Origin: Sciurus carolinensis
Taxonomy: Eukaryota > Chordata > Mammalia > Rodentia > Sciuridae
Direction: 5' to 3'
DNA: 64,000 nt
Assembly (NCBI RefSeq): GCF_902686445.1
Contig: NC_062226.1
Span: 13,426,001-13,490,000 of the forward strand
Numbering within the stretch: the stretch's first letter is position 1; each line of letters starts with the position of its first letter. A program made the position numbers and the translations under genes. The notes beneath the pieces are model-generated. The model worked only from the letters and a program-made list of their open reading frames with translations. It searched no databases and was not told the origin of the DNA. Positions 1-11,565 of the stretch are shown here, piece after piece.

Positions 1-797
1 GAGAAATTCCTTAAGTTAATTAGCCATCAGAGAAATGCAGATTCAAATTATAGGCGGATGCCACCTGAGATAGCCACCAGAATGGCTTGGGATTAAAAAA
101 AAAAAAGTAAGAAAAGAGTGGCAGAAGAGGAACTGGAATACTCATTTGCTGCTTGGGAGAGTGTTTATTGGTACAGGCAGTGATGAAAAGGGTCTGGCAG
201 CTTCTGCCCAAACCACACATTTGCATACCACCCCATGAGCCCCATTCCTAAATGTGTATCTCACGGAAATACGTTCATTCGTTTCCCAAAAGGCTGGGAA
301 ATTCACAGCAGCGCTGCCTAGTTGGTCCGAACTAGAAACTACCCAAATGTCCCTTGCTAGGTGAAGAGGTGAATTGTGGGTGAGTCACATGAATGGACAC
401 CGAGTGGCAGAGGCTGAACGGAAAACTGCTCATGACATAATTTGAGTAGAAGCAGCCAGACCCAGAAGAGGACAGATTTTCCACACATTGTACTGTACGT
501 TAGTCAAACCTCTTTTTAGAGTTTTTAGACCAGCTCCTAATGACTCAGAAGATAGCATCTTTGGTGCCTGCATGCTCCCTTACTTCTTTTTATAGCTCTC
601 GGAAAAGTGCCTGCCACATGTTTTCCAGCTCGTATTTCTGAGGTTAGTGGTCTGTTGAAAGAATGGAGGCAAAACCACAGAAGAGCTTCTTTCTCGTCCC
701 TTCCCCTCTGACCAACCCACCTGGTCTCAGGAAGGGTACAGGCAATGCCAGTCTCACACATGTGAAAAGGCTACACTTTAAAATGACTGATCTGTGT

Positions 798-893
798 GGC
801 TGGCAGTGTAGCTCATGGGGGAGTACTTGCCTGGCATGCACAAGGCCCTGGGTTCGATCCCCAGCTCCAGAGAAACAAACAAACAAGTAAATA
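798..893 (+). mobile_element. ID SINE (tRNA-Ala-derived)
   Basis: The element shows the ID body: a degenerate box A (GTGTAGCTCATGGG), the core CTTGCCTGGCATGCACAAGG and box B GGGTTCGATCCCC, followed by an A-rich tail of AAAC/AAAT units. It lies in the last STOM intron. It is a retroposed copy, not a functional tRNA gene, because the tRNA 3' half is replaced by the SINE tail. Confidence 0.85.
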
Positions 894-1699
894 AACTGAT
901 GATCTGTGACTATGAAGTGCTGATTGACATGCAGTTACTGCACGCTTAGCAAAAGCCCCACACACCCACAAGGAGCTTGCATTGCTCTCTATGACATTCA
1001 CTGCCCACAGTGTCCTCCGCCTGTATCTAGACAAAGCCTGTGGTGTTATGTTCACATCCTTGGCAGCTTGCTTAGAGCAGCTTTTCTGCAAACCAAATGT
1101 GTGCCCATCCTGGTGGTCTGGCTTCCCTGCCAAGAGATTGTGTATTGATGGGTGGTGGGAAATGAGATATCTTTGCACTTGGTCCGTGTCCAGAGGAAAA
1201 AGTGCCTAATTGGACATACGAGATGATATGGAAAAAAAAATCAGAGCCCGCTATTCCCGTGTTCCTGTGCGGGCCTCTCCAAGGCTTGCCTGGGAGTTCA
1301 GTTACACGGCTCTCTGTGAGCATGTCTGCACTCGCCCCATCTCTTAAACCTAGCTGGGACACAATGGGTTGCCTTGATAAGGTTTTTATCCTGTAAATTG
1401 GGCTCTTTCTCTCACTAAGTACCGTATCCTATATCCCCTCTCTGTTAATGGCACTTCTAGTGCAACCAGAGCCTCAAAACTTGGGACTCAGCCCCCGTCT
1501 TCTCCTTCCCCATGCCCAGTCAGTCTTTAAATACTGTTGTTTCCCACCCCCCTCACGCCCCAGTCCGTCTTGTCCTCAGTCCCTGCACCAGTGAATCCCA
1601 CCGACCGCTCTAAAGCGGTTCCACCGACAGCTTCCAGTCTCTTTTCTAAATCAGCATCCCTCCGAGTTTTCTGACCAGAACTGATGAGGTTACCATCTA

Positions 1700-2130
1700 C
1701 AGAATGAAGGCCCAACACCCTGGCCTCCACTGCCCTCCGAGGCCTGGCCCAGTTCTCCTCACGGTGTTCAGCCTCTCACGGTTTTCTGGAACCTGTCAGC
1801 TTTTTACACCTCAGTACTGTTTTATCTGTTCTGCCTAAAATATTCTTCCTCAACTTCATCCAAACAGAAAACCTATCATTCTTCAGTACTTGGCTTCTAG
1901 AACCTCATCACCTCACCTCAAAATTGCCTTCCTCACAATCTGGCACTGTGCCCGGCACAGATTTCCATCAACATTTATCACACTTGAAGGAAAAGGTCTG
2001 TCCCACCTCAGTCTCCCCTACCTGACCAGGAACTGTAGGAGGTCAGTGATGCTGCCCCCACTCCCAAGCTCCTGCAGGGGCTCACTAACACCTAGAAGAC
2101 CCCAAACTTTTCTGCATAAGCAAACGAAAT
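1700..2130 (+). repeat. L2-like ancient repeat
   Basis: A C/T-rich stretch has the word order of old L2 3' regions (for example CCTCCACTGCCCTCCGAGG, then a TCTGCCTAAAATATTCTTCC segment followed by a CTTCATCCAAACAG segment). The match is by eye only and the borders are approximate. Confidence 0.4.
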
Positions 2131-3645
2131 CTCACTGAGCACAAGGGCATGGCTGCCAATTCTGATAGTCACAAAAATATTATGAAGCATGTATTTTGAG
2201 ATCTCTCTGGGACAACATGGTGGAACTGCAATTTTCATTTTGACGATTCTGGTATTTTTGTACCTTTTCTTCTTCTAGGACTATGAGTTGAAATTGACTG
2301 CCTTGATTTAGCTTCTACATCTTGTGTGCATGACATAGTTGGGTTCATTCTTGGCTTTGACTCTTGTCTTTCTTTTATAATGGTCTGCGGTCATTCATGT
2401 AGCACTTTATATACCTTCTCTCTTCCTCACACTGGTCCTCTGTATAAGTCGTGTCCTGTTTTAAGAATAAGAAGCTGAGATTCAAGACATAAAATAATCC
2501 CTAAGAACCTCCGACTTGTGTTGGATTTGGGATTTGAGCTTCAGTCTTAACATGGAACTCCCTCCAGAGCCCCTGCTCTCTCCACCACTCAGTGATCTGC
2601 AAACATGTTTGCCCATGTAAGCCAAGCTCTTAAAGAATTTGAAAAGTTGTATATCCCATTACACATTTTAAATTGGCATGTAAAAATTTCTATCTTGAGT
2701 GGAGGCAAGCATCTAATTTCTGGCATGTTGTAAATATTGACACTTTAAAGTGAAACTATTAATATCATTCTTTTAAATGTGGACTGTGAAATTTAAATAA
2801 CATTAATGACTTAATCCCCCATTTAAAAATATGTCTGTACACTTTTTAACATCAGGAATATTAAATTATACCTTTTTCTTCTTGAACTTATATTTCCATT
2901 CCACCTCATCACACATTCTTTCCTTAATATATTTTACCATCCTACTGTAACACATTTAGTATATAATTCTTTAAAATTTCCTATGCTTATGAACAAGGTT
3001 CTACAAGTGTTTCAGAGTTTCTCCTAAATAAGAAACATTTTTTACTAGAAATGTTTCTCTTAAATGCAAAAATAAGGGATTAAATCATAATTATGTGTAT
3101 AGCTATTATTGCTAGAATGAAACAATTCAGCATCAGTTTTATTCCTGTTTTTTTCATTCTTTTAAGTACTAGGAAAACTATGAGAAGTGAAGTTTTGTTT
3201 GAAGTAACCTCATGCACTTCTTAATGCTCCCTTTGAATTGGTGTGGTTAATCCTTTGTCAGAATATGTCTTTACTTTTTAATGATCTATCAGTTTTCAGT
3301 TCAGTAAGATTCTCTTTTCTTTCTTTGAAATCAAAGCTTTGGAAAGCTGTCTCATTGCCAGAGGATTTGCATTCAGTCATCAGTTGTTTACTTTCTCAAC
3401 CCCCTCACAGTGCTATGACTTGTCCCTCTAAAAGGGAATGACTTGCCAGGCACAGCCTCAAGCAAATCAGTTTGGAAACCAAATCTAGAAATTGAGTGTC
3501 TAGAAATCTAGGAGTTGATTTCCTTGAAACTATTCTGACATACTTCTGGGCAGTTTGGGGTACCACCTAAGGTACCCCGGTTTGAAGATGACTGCTTGAC
3601 AGCACATGGGGTTTTCCATGCTGACCTCTCCTTCCTTCTCCATAG

Positions 3646-3840
3646 GTTATTGCAGCTGAGGGAGAAATGAATGCATCCAGAGCTCTGAAGGAAGCTTCCA
3701 TGGTTATCACCGAGTCTCCTGCGGCCCTTCAGCTCCGGTACCTTCAGACACTGACCACTATTGCTGCTGAGAAAAACTCAACAATTGTCTTCCCTCTGCC
3801 CATAGATATGTTGCAAGGCATCATGGGTGCAAAACGCTGA
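3646..3840 (+). CDS. STOM: Stomatin, last coding exon
   Basis: Stomatin is an oligomeric integral membrane protein of lipid rafts, with a hairpin membrane segment and an SPFH/PHB domain, that modulates channels and transporters. This exon encodes the last 64 residues in frame with the acceptor AG at 3644-3645. It starts [18 protein letters not shown], which finishes the charged helical part after the SPFH domain, runs through the hydrophobic oligomerisation segment ([16 protein letters not shown], then [10 protein letters not shown]) and stops TGA at 3838-3840. The end GIMGAKR is about four residues shorter than human stomatin as I recall it, which would match the 284-residue rodent length. 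The upstream exons lie to the left of the window. GSN lies tail to tail about 10 kb away, as in human. Identity is essentially certain from the near-verbatim protein match. Confidence 0.97.
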   Translation, partial: VIAAEGEMNASRALKEASMVITESPAALQLRYLQTLTTIAAEKNSTIVFPLPIDMLQGIMGAKR

Positions 3841-4659
3841 GCCATCTAGGTCAATGCAGAGATGAGCTCTGAACTTCCAAGGATGAAGTAGGGGACCAAA
3901 TTAGCCTTCAGCTACAAGGAGTAGGGCAGGGAGCCTTAATTATCCTCCCTCTTTCCTTTTCTGTATGTCAAGAATGGGGTTCTTAGAATGTATAGTGGTC
4001 ATAAAAACAGATGAAAGAATTGATAGCGTGTAAATACTGAGAGAGATTGGTGATTTATACCATAATCTACTCTAAAATATTTAAGAGTTTGTATGTGTCA
4101 GTAAGTCTGTCGTAGGTTAAGTCCTTCTTTCCACTTCTGTTGAGTGGTTCTGCACCGTCTCAGCAGCCAGGCCAGAGGTGAGAATGTAGTTCAGAACTGC
4201 CCCCTGCCACTCCTGGCGGACACATGATTTGCAGAAAGTGACATCCTCATGCTACAACCAGCCCCTCTGGGCCATATGTGCCTTACCTCCAGGGAATCTT
4301 TTGAGGACATTTTCCGTAATGTCTGTTTACTTTCTGAACCCAAACCATATTTCAAAGTGATGCTCATTGGATAGTAGGTATTTTCTTGCCTACAACTGTC
4401 AAAGCTTGAAGGAGGTGGTCAGGATTAAGGAAGACAATTACCCCAACCCATCAGGGACTTTTAAATTCACTATTGGGCAGCCCCTTTGAAAATAGTAGGT
4501 ACATTTTTATCTTCTTTGAGCCGCCTTCATAAGTAAATGATTCCTCTTTCAAACCAGCGAAATAGTGATCATAAAAACAATATGATCATAAAAACAAAAG
4601 TGCTTTTCCTCACTTTTGCCTATTTTCATATATCATGTTTTGAATAGTTTTGATTTTTT

Positions 4660-4665
4660 AATAAA
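4660..4665 (+). terminator. STOM: Proximal poly(A) signal of STOM
   Basis: A canonical AATAAA lies about 820 nt after the STOM stop in an AT-rich setting, followed by a T-rich stretch. It could give a short 3' UTR form; use is not shown by the sequence. Confidence 0.5.
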
Positions 4666-5622
4666 AGTTTTCTCTAAGTTCTAGGAACAATTGTTATATA
4701 CACATTTGAAACACTAAGGACTAAGAGACTTTTTAAAAAATATCTTCAGAAAACTATTATATTTTACTGTATGCATGCTGTTAACTGGGGTACACTGTGA
4801 AATATCCTAATTACCAATCCCATTCATTTTGCCCTGTAAGGAATTCGCCATATATTGTAATATCCAATGATCTGGGGCAGACCCTGTCGAGCTTTGGATA
4901 TCCAGATAGATGTGAGACTTTCGTTTGCCTGGTTGTACTTTTCTTTACCACATGTGTCAGTGCTGAAAGAGGAAGGGCTCAGCCCCTTTGGACCACAATG
5001 TCTTAGTCTGTAACATCTGGAAGCGCCTCCATTTTGCAAGTGCCTGTGAATTTGAGCAACCTGGCCTGAAAGCTGGCTGGTGACAGTTGCAACACTTCCT
5101 CTCTGAGGCTTTAAACTCACCTCCAGAAGTCTTAAAATAACAGCTTCCTTTCCCAGCTCCACTCTTCATTCCTGCCCCTAGCAAAAAGTACTCTGTCAAT
5201 CCCTGCCTGATGTCACTTCCCCTACACCCCATTTCCAAGCTTATTTTAGAAAGCCTTGAACCCAACTGTCCAGGTTCCTAGCTGAGTTGGTAGGCAGCAT
5301 TGCAGCTCAGGACTCCAGTTGCATTTGTATTTTGAATTTTAAGTGATGACATTGTCAGTTTTGTGAAGGGGCTCACCCTTGGTCACTGAGGACCAGGAAA
5401 CCCCAGATCCCGATGAGAATCTCTTCTCAGATAGAGTAACGGTGCTCTTGGTTCCATGAGTTTCCCTTTCTGCAGATACCAAACGACCTTCGCTTTTCTG
5501 CCTTGTCACTTCCTAGCCCACTAGACTGCATGGTGCGGGTGGGGAGCATATTAATAGCTCTAGGATGACAGCGCCGGAGCAAGGGTTCTTTCCACGCTGC
5601 CTCCCCTCCCAGCAATGTACAT

Positions 5623-5628
5623 AATAAA
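5623..5628 (+). terminator. STOM: Distal poly(A) signal of STOM
   Basis: The AATAAA sits in ACATAATAAAGTGTGCAATC, followed within 40 nt by TTTTCTCTGGGTG and GTCTGTTTCCGTCC, a T/GT-rich downstream element. It is likely the main end of the STOM transcript. Confidence 0.65.
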
Positions 5629-5949
5629 GTGTGCAATCAAACTCATTTTCTCTGGGTGAGAGTCTGTTTCCGTCCCTATGTAGCATATGTGGATTTCATT
5701 TTTCTGAAGTGTCACATCAGGTCCCCCGGGTGCTGACTGACTGCCTTGGCCCACACTCTCCCTAGTGAATTTGAGATCCACATAACCTTACAGAGCCTTA
5801 GCCAGCTTCATTTTCCCCTTGCCTTCCTCCAGCTGGAATAGGAACCCGCTTCTTGCTGTCACTCAGATAATCACGCAAACCTGCTTCTACTTAAAATAAC
5901 GACATAAAACCAATAGGTTTCACTTGCAACATCTGACCTTTGAAGGTGA

Positions 5950-6185
5950 CCTACCATTTGTAGAGCACCAAGCACCAATCACCCAGCCCTGTGCTCAATT
6001 ATTTCTATATATATATATATTCTATCATTTTGTCCTCAAAACAGTTTAATGAGATACTTTGTTATCCCCATTTTGTAGATGAGGACACTAAGGCTCAAAG
6101 GTAAAAACAGCCAAAGACACATGGGTGATAAGGAGCAGAACTGGCATTCAAACCAAGATCTGTTCAATGCCAAGGACTCCGAAGG
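5950..6185 (-). repeat. MIR SINE
   Basis: The reverse MIR core is clear: CCATTTTGTAGATGAGGACA followed by CTAAGGCTCAAAGG, then GGAGCAGAACTGGCATTCAAACC further on. A TA microsatellite lies inside the left part. Confidence 0.75.
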
Positions 6186-6869
6186 TGTCTTAATGTGTCT
6201 TCACTGCTTGCCTCAACCATCTCTATTGTACACACTACCACCACTGGTTATTTTTTATGTAGATCACAAATGCTTCAAGACTGTCATGCCTAAGCAAGCC
6301 TTAAACTTTAGTTTCAGGTCATCTGGTCTAACCTTAGTTCAGTACAAATGGTAGTTGCTTGGGTGTTTGTAATCACAATGTGTTAACAAATCATGGGCCT
6401 GAGTGGGAGGAAATCAGGGTTCCATGGACTTTGAGCTTGTGTGCAGCCCTTGGCAGTACATTGTATCTTGTGATCCCCATGGCACCAGGTCCTCCCGAGG
6501 TCGGTCAGGTAGTAAAGAGTGAACTCTGAGACCTTCGTACTCATCAGTGGTTTCCAAACTTCCTCTTAGCAGCCAGCCCCTTTTTTCAAAGGAAACTATA
6601 CACTGGCAAAAGATTTAAAGTGCCTTTTACCAGGTTAAATTCTTAAATTCGCCTTTATATATTGCCATAAAGTAAATTAGAGTTATGAAAGTTTTAATCT
6701 CAAATCAACCTGTATACTCAACTCACTTTTCTGTTTTGCTTCGAAGCATCGGTGGTTCTTACTACCACTTCAAAGATGAAATCTGAATCATATATTTGTA
6801 AGATCACAGAAGCCCCTCAGAATTCTCCAGATCCAGCTTGGAAAATCATGCTCTTGAGTTCTCCCACTG

Positions 6870-6965
6870 TACCATTCGGTACAGCTTGTAATGTGACCTG
6901 AGATGAGTCACATCCCCTCTTAAACCTCATTTTCCTCACCTGTAAAATGAGACTGTAGTCCACCT
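6870..6965 (+). repeat. MIR SINE fragment
   Basis: The forward MIR signature GTGACCTGAG followed by CCTCATTTTCCTCACCTGTA and AAATGAGAC is readable; the ends are decayed. Confidence 0.65.
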
Positions 6966-7511
6966 GTTTGGGTCTCAGGTCTTTTAAGAATGTGTTGGAA
7001 GTTGCAGACCTTTGTCTTTGGAAAGTGCACACAAGGCATGCACACACAAATTTGCACACTTAAAGGGGAACACTGACTCCATTGCCAACGCATTTCTAGA
7101 TTTTGCTACCACTGGACTAGATTATCTCTAAGGTCCTAAGTTCAAAGCTATGCAGTTAGCTGTATAGCTTTTACTTCACAGAAACTAAGAGAGCTAAAGG
7201 AACCATATGAATGGATTGCCAAGCTCTCAGAAACACACTCCACACATCCTTATTTCATTCAGGATCCCATTTGACTGCATTGACCAGGCCATGGGAAATC
7301 CCCAGATTCACTGAAGTTATTTGTGACCATCTCAGACAATGATGCTGATAACAGCAGGCCCATGGCAGATCCAGCCTCAGACCATGCTAAGATTTGCCTA
7401 AAGGCATCAGATTTGCTAATAGGACACAGCCTTTTTCAAACTACCCCATAGCCATAAGAGAGGACATTGACAAAAGAGGACATTGAAACAGCTGTTAAAA
7501 CTGAAGTTTCA

Positions 7512-7592
7512 GGGATGGGGGTTAGCTCAGTGTAGAATGCTTGCCCTGCAGGCCTGAGGCCCTGAGTTCAACCCCCAGCATCTTTAAAAAAA
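7512..7592 (+). mobile_element. ID SINE
   Basis: The body GGGGGTTAGCTCAGTG, then GAGTTCAACCCCCAGCATC and an A-rich tail define an ID element just left of the ERV insert. Confidence 0.8.
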
Positions 7593-7724
7593 TTTTCTAA
7601 GAAAGCTCTAGAGACTTAGTAACCATAGTGGATGGGAATTTCCCCTAAACATTTCTAGGGGGGGGGGGGAATTTCTAGTAATCTGAAAATTACTAGATGC
7701 CACAAGACTACAAGGAGTCACCAT

Positions 7725-7736
7725 CAATAATATTCT
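7725..7736. repeat. Left target-site duplication of ERV insert
   Basis: CAATAATATTCT occurs here and again at 12416-12427, on either side of the retroviral sequence. On the minus strand both copies are also preceded by A-rich bases. Twelve or more bp is too long for retroviral integrase (4-6 bp) and fits L1-type insertion. Confidence 0.7.
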
Positions 7737-7756
7737 CTCTTCCCCTCCCCCCCCCC

Positions 7757-8082
7757 GCAAGAGATTTTATTAAGGGGACAGGCAGAGCGTCTCCCTGTAG
7801 GAAGAGAGAGAGAGAGAGAGAAAGAGAGCAAAATAGTGTGGAGGAGAGAGAGAGTGAAAGCCAGGAGAGAGAGAGAAAATGGTGGGGGAGCTACTCTTAA
7901 GTAGAATTAGTAGAATTTCGCGGGCTAATAACAACAGGCCAATGGCTGGCGAGGGGGTTTGCGAACTAACAGTCTGGACCAATTACTGGCTAGAAGGTTC
8001 GCGGGCTAGCAATCTGGGTTGTAAAGTGGTGTTGGGGAGGGAGAATAATGGTGGCAGCAAAATAGCAGATCTTATGCTAATA
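7757..8082 (-). repeat. ERV 3' U3-R segment
   Basis: Minus-strand order: polypurine tract AAAAAGGGAGGAA (8083-8095), U3 with two CCAAT-type sites (near 7938-7949 and 7974-7982), a TATA-like CTTAAG inside 7891-7904, then R with a GA/CT run and AATAAA at 7766-7771. Similarity to the right-hand R begins about 25 nt after the TATA-like site, where transcription should start. The U3 begins TA rather than the usual TG. U5 is absent: after CTCTTG the sequence turns into a C/G run. Confidence 0.65.
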
Positions 8083-8094
8083 TTCCTCCCTTTT

Positions 8095-8807
8095 TGTTTT
8101 TATAGTTACCAGGGGTGAGATGATGGTCTTTCTTCTGTAGCTTCTTCCTGCTGGTTAGGGACGAAGAGTCTCATTCCTATAAAAAAAAGGAGGAGTAGGG
8201 AGGGCTTTAGGTGGGAGCAGAGTTTTTGGAGCCAGAGGTGTCAATAGTGAATCGCAGGTCTTGGCTTTGGGTGTCAGGGGCTGGTAGTCTTGAAGGAGAA
8301 GCAGTTGATTGGTCGATTGGTTGGTGAACTTCTGCGTGTCCGCCAGCTCTAGAACTTGTGTATCTGATCTTATAGGAACTTCTGTAGGCAATTTAGCAGG
8401 CATGGTCCTGTTTAGGAAGATCTGTAGACCTTAAAACAACCAAAAATTTCTGACTCTGGCAGTTTCTCTTGATGGTTATCAGGCACTCCTACCTAAGAAT
8501 CTCTTTAGTAGCCTCCAATCTTACTTATTTTCTTGGGGCTAACATAAGTGTACATCTTAAGTTACGTTTACTATTGTTTCTTCTTTTAAATGCCCAGGGA
8601 AGGCTATGTTTTGGTTTTAACTGTTTTGCTAGGTGTTCAAGATCAAGCTGGTCAAATTGATCTTGTTCTTATCTGTTGTTAAGGGTCAGCTGAGTTCCCA
8701 CAGGGGTTATTCGTGGAGAACCTGAGAGTAGCTTCTTAGTTCCTTTAGTACCATTTGGTAGGTAGGGTCTCCTTGATGAGGTGGCTTCCTTTAGAAGCAT
8801 CAGGGAT
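8095..8807 (-). other. ERV interior without recognisable pol or env
   Basis: Between the zinc-knuckle remnant and the polypurine tract only about 700 bp remain. I could not recognise protease, reverse transcriptase, integrase or envelope motifs, so those genes were lost before or during insertion. Confidence 0.45.
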
Positions 8808-8851
8808 GTCTCCCTTTTACAATGACCCGCCTCTTTGCAGCAGGTGCACTG
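8808..8851 (-). pseudogene. Gag nucleocapsid zinc-knuckle remnant
   Basis: The minus strand reads as a short Cys-Cys-Lys-Glu-x-Gly-His-x-Lys-Arg pattern, close to the CxxCKExGHxxxxC knuckle of gammaretroviral nucleocapsid but with the final Cys lost. The frame around it is broken. It marks the end of gag in this insert. Confidence 0.5.
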
Positions 8852-9209
8852 ATTGGCTTTTCATCCCCTAGTGGTCTCATTAATCTCCCTGATTGGGAGG
8901 TCATGTGGCCCAGAGTTGCAAAGCTCCTTAGAGAAGCTCTCCCATTCCCTGGGTTCAGGCTGACTCAGGGCAAAAGCCAAATAAATATTGGTTTTCTTGG
9001 CCCCTGTATTCTCAATCTCTAAGTTTGATCTTAGACATCCAGCAAGCCATTCTCACCAGTCATAAAGTAAAAATACTGGGCTTTAACTTTAATGTTTATG
9101 ACTTTACAGTTATTTACCCCCTTTTATTTAATTGGGTTCTATATTATTGTATCTATCCTATAGGTGATAGCTTATTATCTCAAATTAATTTAGGTCATTT
9201 GTTCTTTTG

Positions 9210-9292
9210 TTTGTTGTGGTGCTGGGGATTGAACCCAGGGCCTTGTGCATATGAGGCAAGCACTCTGCCAACTGAGCTATATCCCCAGCCCT
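9210..9292 (-). mobile_element. ID SINE inside the ERV
   Basis: The reverse ID body is clear: GCTGGGGATTGAACCCAGGG and CCTTGTGCATATGAGGCAAG, then CTGAGCTATATCCCCAGCC. It is inserted in the ERV interior and is therefore younger than it. Confidence 0.85.
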
Positions 9293-9483
9293 AGGTCATT
9301 TGTTCTTGAAGTCATACTTCTGCAAAACATTAATCAGGCAACAGTTATAGAGTTGAGAGTTTGCTGCAGTGACAGAAGTTGCATGAGTTCCACTCTCTGG
9401 CCACGAGAAGTCATTATCTAACTTATATTGGGGTCAGACTGTGTTGCAATAGAAAAGGAGCCTGCAAAGTTTGAGATCTGGAG

Positions 9484-9564
9484 TCAAATGAAGAGGCCAA
9501 ATGTTTTAAGGAGACAGCCAAGGGGGTGGGAGTCGCAGAGAAATTTAGATTGGGCAGAGCCCAT
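9484..9564 (-). pseudogene. Second gag start (broken)
   Basis: An ATG at 9564-9562 opens a 26-codon frame with a Met-Gly-Ser start suited to N-myristoylation and a Pro-Leu-Gly-Cys-Leu-Leu-Lys motif, the same layout as the first codons of the gag start at 11676. It ends at a stop. Upstream (9565-9990) the sequence looks like a retroviral leader. A second gag start 2.1 kb after the first is unexpected in one provirus. Confidence 0.5.
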
Positions 9565-9989
9565 GGCTAAGAGTTCTCAGGAGCCTGGAGAAGGGAAACA
9601 GGAGAGAAGGGGTGTCCCCACAACCTCTCTGATTTCCCACGTAGGAGAAGACCATCAGTGAGGGTTGTTACCATCCCTGACAGGTCTGCGGTCGAAGCCG
9701 AGGGAGACCCTGATTCAGCGCTGGGGTTTTCCTAGAGAGAAAAAGAGTTCAGGGCCTCCGTAGAAGAGCTCTGAGGATTCACCGCCAGTAGAAGGAAGGC
9801 TGTCCAGAGTCGAATTCTGTGGTGGACGAGGAGGTCGGCAATGGAAGAGGCAGAAACACCCCATAGTGGATATTGGCCAGGGAGGAGGGAGCACGGTCAA
9901 GGCGGCTCGGATCCCCATGAGGGGAGAGCCAGCAGGCAATGACCGTGGATCCCATCCCAGGTTTCATCACAGAAAGACTTTCCTACCCA

Positions 9990-10960
9990 GAAACATTTTC
10001 TTCTCCCTTCTACTAAATATATTTTTGTTAAGTAGAACCTTTTATTTTTCAATACTCTAATTGAAACACAGTTGAAATTTTTGGATCCCTTTGTGTATAG
10101 AATTATACCTGTTAGAACTTAACAGTTAGCATTTTAACTTTGTAAATTAATCAGATGTCTCTAACACATTTGAGTAATCCCATACATGTCAAATCTACTG
10201 ATTTTACTGTAAACACCAAGATATCAGACAAGTGTATTGAATAGTATCTGCCGTCTCTTTCCTGGAGAAGAAAAGTCCTAGAAACAATTGATATTAGACA
10301 TTTTATAGATATTAATTTGACCACCTGGAGGCTTGTGAGGTAAGTAATTTCAAAGACATTTTACTTTCATCTGCTTACCCAATTTAAATTGGACCTTTTA
10401 AATCACGTGAATTAAGGTATCTGGATCCATTTTTTAAATTTTAATTTTATGAGTACTATATTTGGATGCACATATATACACAGACAACATGATATCAGAC
10501 AGTAGTATATACACGTAACACAAAAGCAAAGGCCTTGTAGCTTTTATCTCCATTGCAATGTAACAGATGTTCAAAAATATCTCTACAGTTGAATAAAAAT
10601 AGTACTGATCAAAAAAATCATTAACCTAGGTAAGTAGGATCAAAATTGTGAGCTCAAAAAATATAGCATTTGAGAAAAACAAGAATCCTAGAAGAAAAAG
10701 TGATAATGGCCATTAATTATAACATTAGAGAGTGAGAAAGGGAAAGGCAGGGAGAGGGGGTGAGAGGGAAAGAGAGAGAGAGAGAGAGAAAGAGGGTGTT
10801 CTGTGTTGCAGTCCAGGAGAAGTTTAAAATGGACACTTTTTCTTCAGTCTGAGCAGCAGGTCCCTTGCTGAACCTGCTACAATCTACATTCCAATGTAGG
10901 CTTCAGCAAGGCTAGGAAGGGGAAATTGCCTAGGGCCTTTTAACCCTTTTTCCTGGTTGG
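9990..10960. other. AT-rich segment inside the ERV
   Basis: About 970 bp of AT-rich sequence with no retroviral protein motif separates the two gag-bearing parts. A GA run lies at 10768-10800. It may be a non-coding ERV interior from another subfamily or an insert of unknown origin; I could not identify it. Confidence 0.35.
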
Positions 10961-11059
10961 TAATCAGGTCAGGTTTGGATGTAGAAAATTATGAAAGATT
11001 ATCTCCCACTACTTTTGAGGAATGGGGCTGCTCTATCATACTCCTTACTGTGACATGCC

Positions 11060-11290
11060 ACTGGCTGTTGGGCTGGTTAGGGTTACTCCCTCCACACCGG
11101 CCACCTCCCATAGGGGGACTGGAATATGTGTGCAGGACGTCGTGGCAGGAGGACTGGGTGGGCTTGGCAGGGGAATGGAAGCAGAAACAGAATGGGGCAA
11201 AGGAGATGGAGGAGCAGGGGCTGGAAGGGCCTCTGCTGCAGGGGACCAGTATGGGGGTGGTTTGTTAGCTGAGTCAAAGCCGGAGGAGGG
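11060..11290 (-). pseudogene. Gag p12/capsid-like remnant
   Basis: The minus strand carries a long proline-rich frame followed by Pro-Leu-Trp-Glu-Val-Ala-Gly-Val-Glu-Gly, resembling the PLREV-type start of the capsid region in gammaretroviral Gag. Frames shift over short distances, so it is non-coding now. Confidence 0.4.
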
Positions 11291-11308
11291 ATTAAGAGGG
11301 GGAGAAAG

Positions 11309-11382
11309 GGGCTGGGGAGATAGCTCAGTCGGTAGAGTGCTTGCCTTGTAAGCACAAGGCCCTGGGTTCGATCCCCAGCACC

Positions 11383-11413
<31 letters not shown>
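11309..11413 (+). mobile_element. Young ID SINE inside the ERV
   Basis: Near-consensus body: GGGGAGATAGCTCAGTCGGT, AGTGCTTGCC, GGTTCGATCCCCAGCACCC, then an uninterrupted run of about 29 A. The intact box A, box B and pure tail suggest a recent insertion. Confidence 0.9.
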
Positions 11414-11415
<2 letters not shown>

Positions 11416-11565
11416 CGGGGAGAAGAAGAAGTCAAAAGGAGGTGTTCGGGTTTGCAGGAAGAGCAAAGAAGCGCAAGAAAGAAAAGACTTAAAGGAATCC
11501 CTTTCCGTGTGCCTGCTCGCTCACAGAAGTTGTATGCCATTGTGTGGCCATTTTGGATTGATTAT

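Larger units (their letters stand above)
1..3645 (+). other. STOM last intron (3' part)
   Basis: The window opens inside the intron before the last STOM coding exon; the preceding exon (end of the SPFH/PHB domain) was not found here. The intron ends with a pyrimidine-rich tract and an AG at 3644-3645. It holds an ID SINE near 800, an L2-like stretch near 1700-2130 and an AT-rich part from about 2600 to 3240 with no recognisable gene. The small ORFs in it show no family resemblance. Confidence 0.85.
3841..5645 (+). other. STOM: STOM 3' UTR
   Basis: The sequence after the stop codon is unique-looking and carries two AATAAA signals (4660-4665 and 5623-5628). A 1.8 kb UTR ending just after the second signal would fit the roughly 2 kb UTR known for STOM mRNA. 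No SINE interrupts it. The exact cleavage site is inferred. Confidence 0.7.
5646..7511. other. Intergenic, STOM side
   Basis: No gene is visible. The stretch holds two MIR fragments (described separately), a short TA run at 6007-6020 and otherwise unique-looking AT-rich DNA. Confidence 0.6.

Noticed and set aside
11309..11390. Possible tRNA gene (box A and box B present), here and in all other ID copies
   Set aside because: These are tRNA-derived ID SINEs: the acceptor stem cannot form, the 3' half is replaced and an A tail follows.
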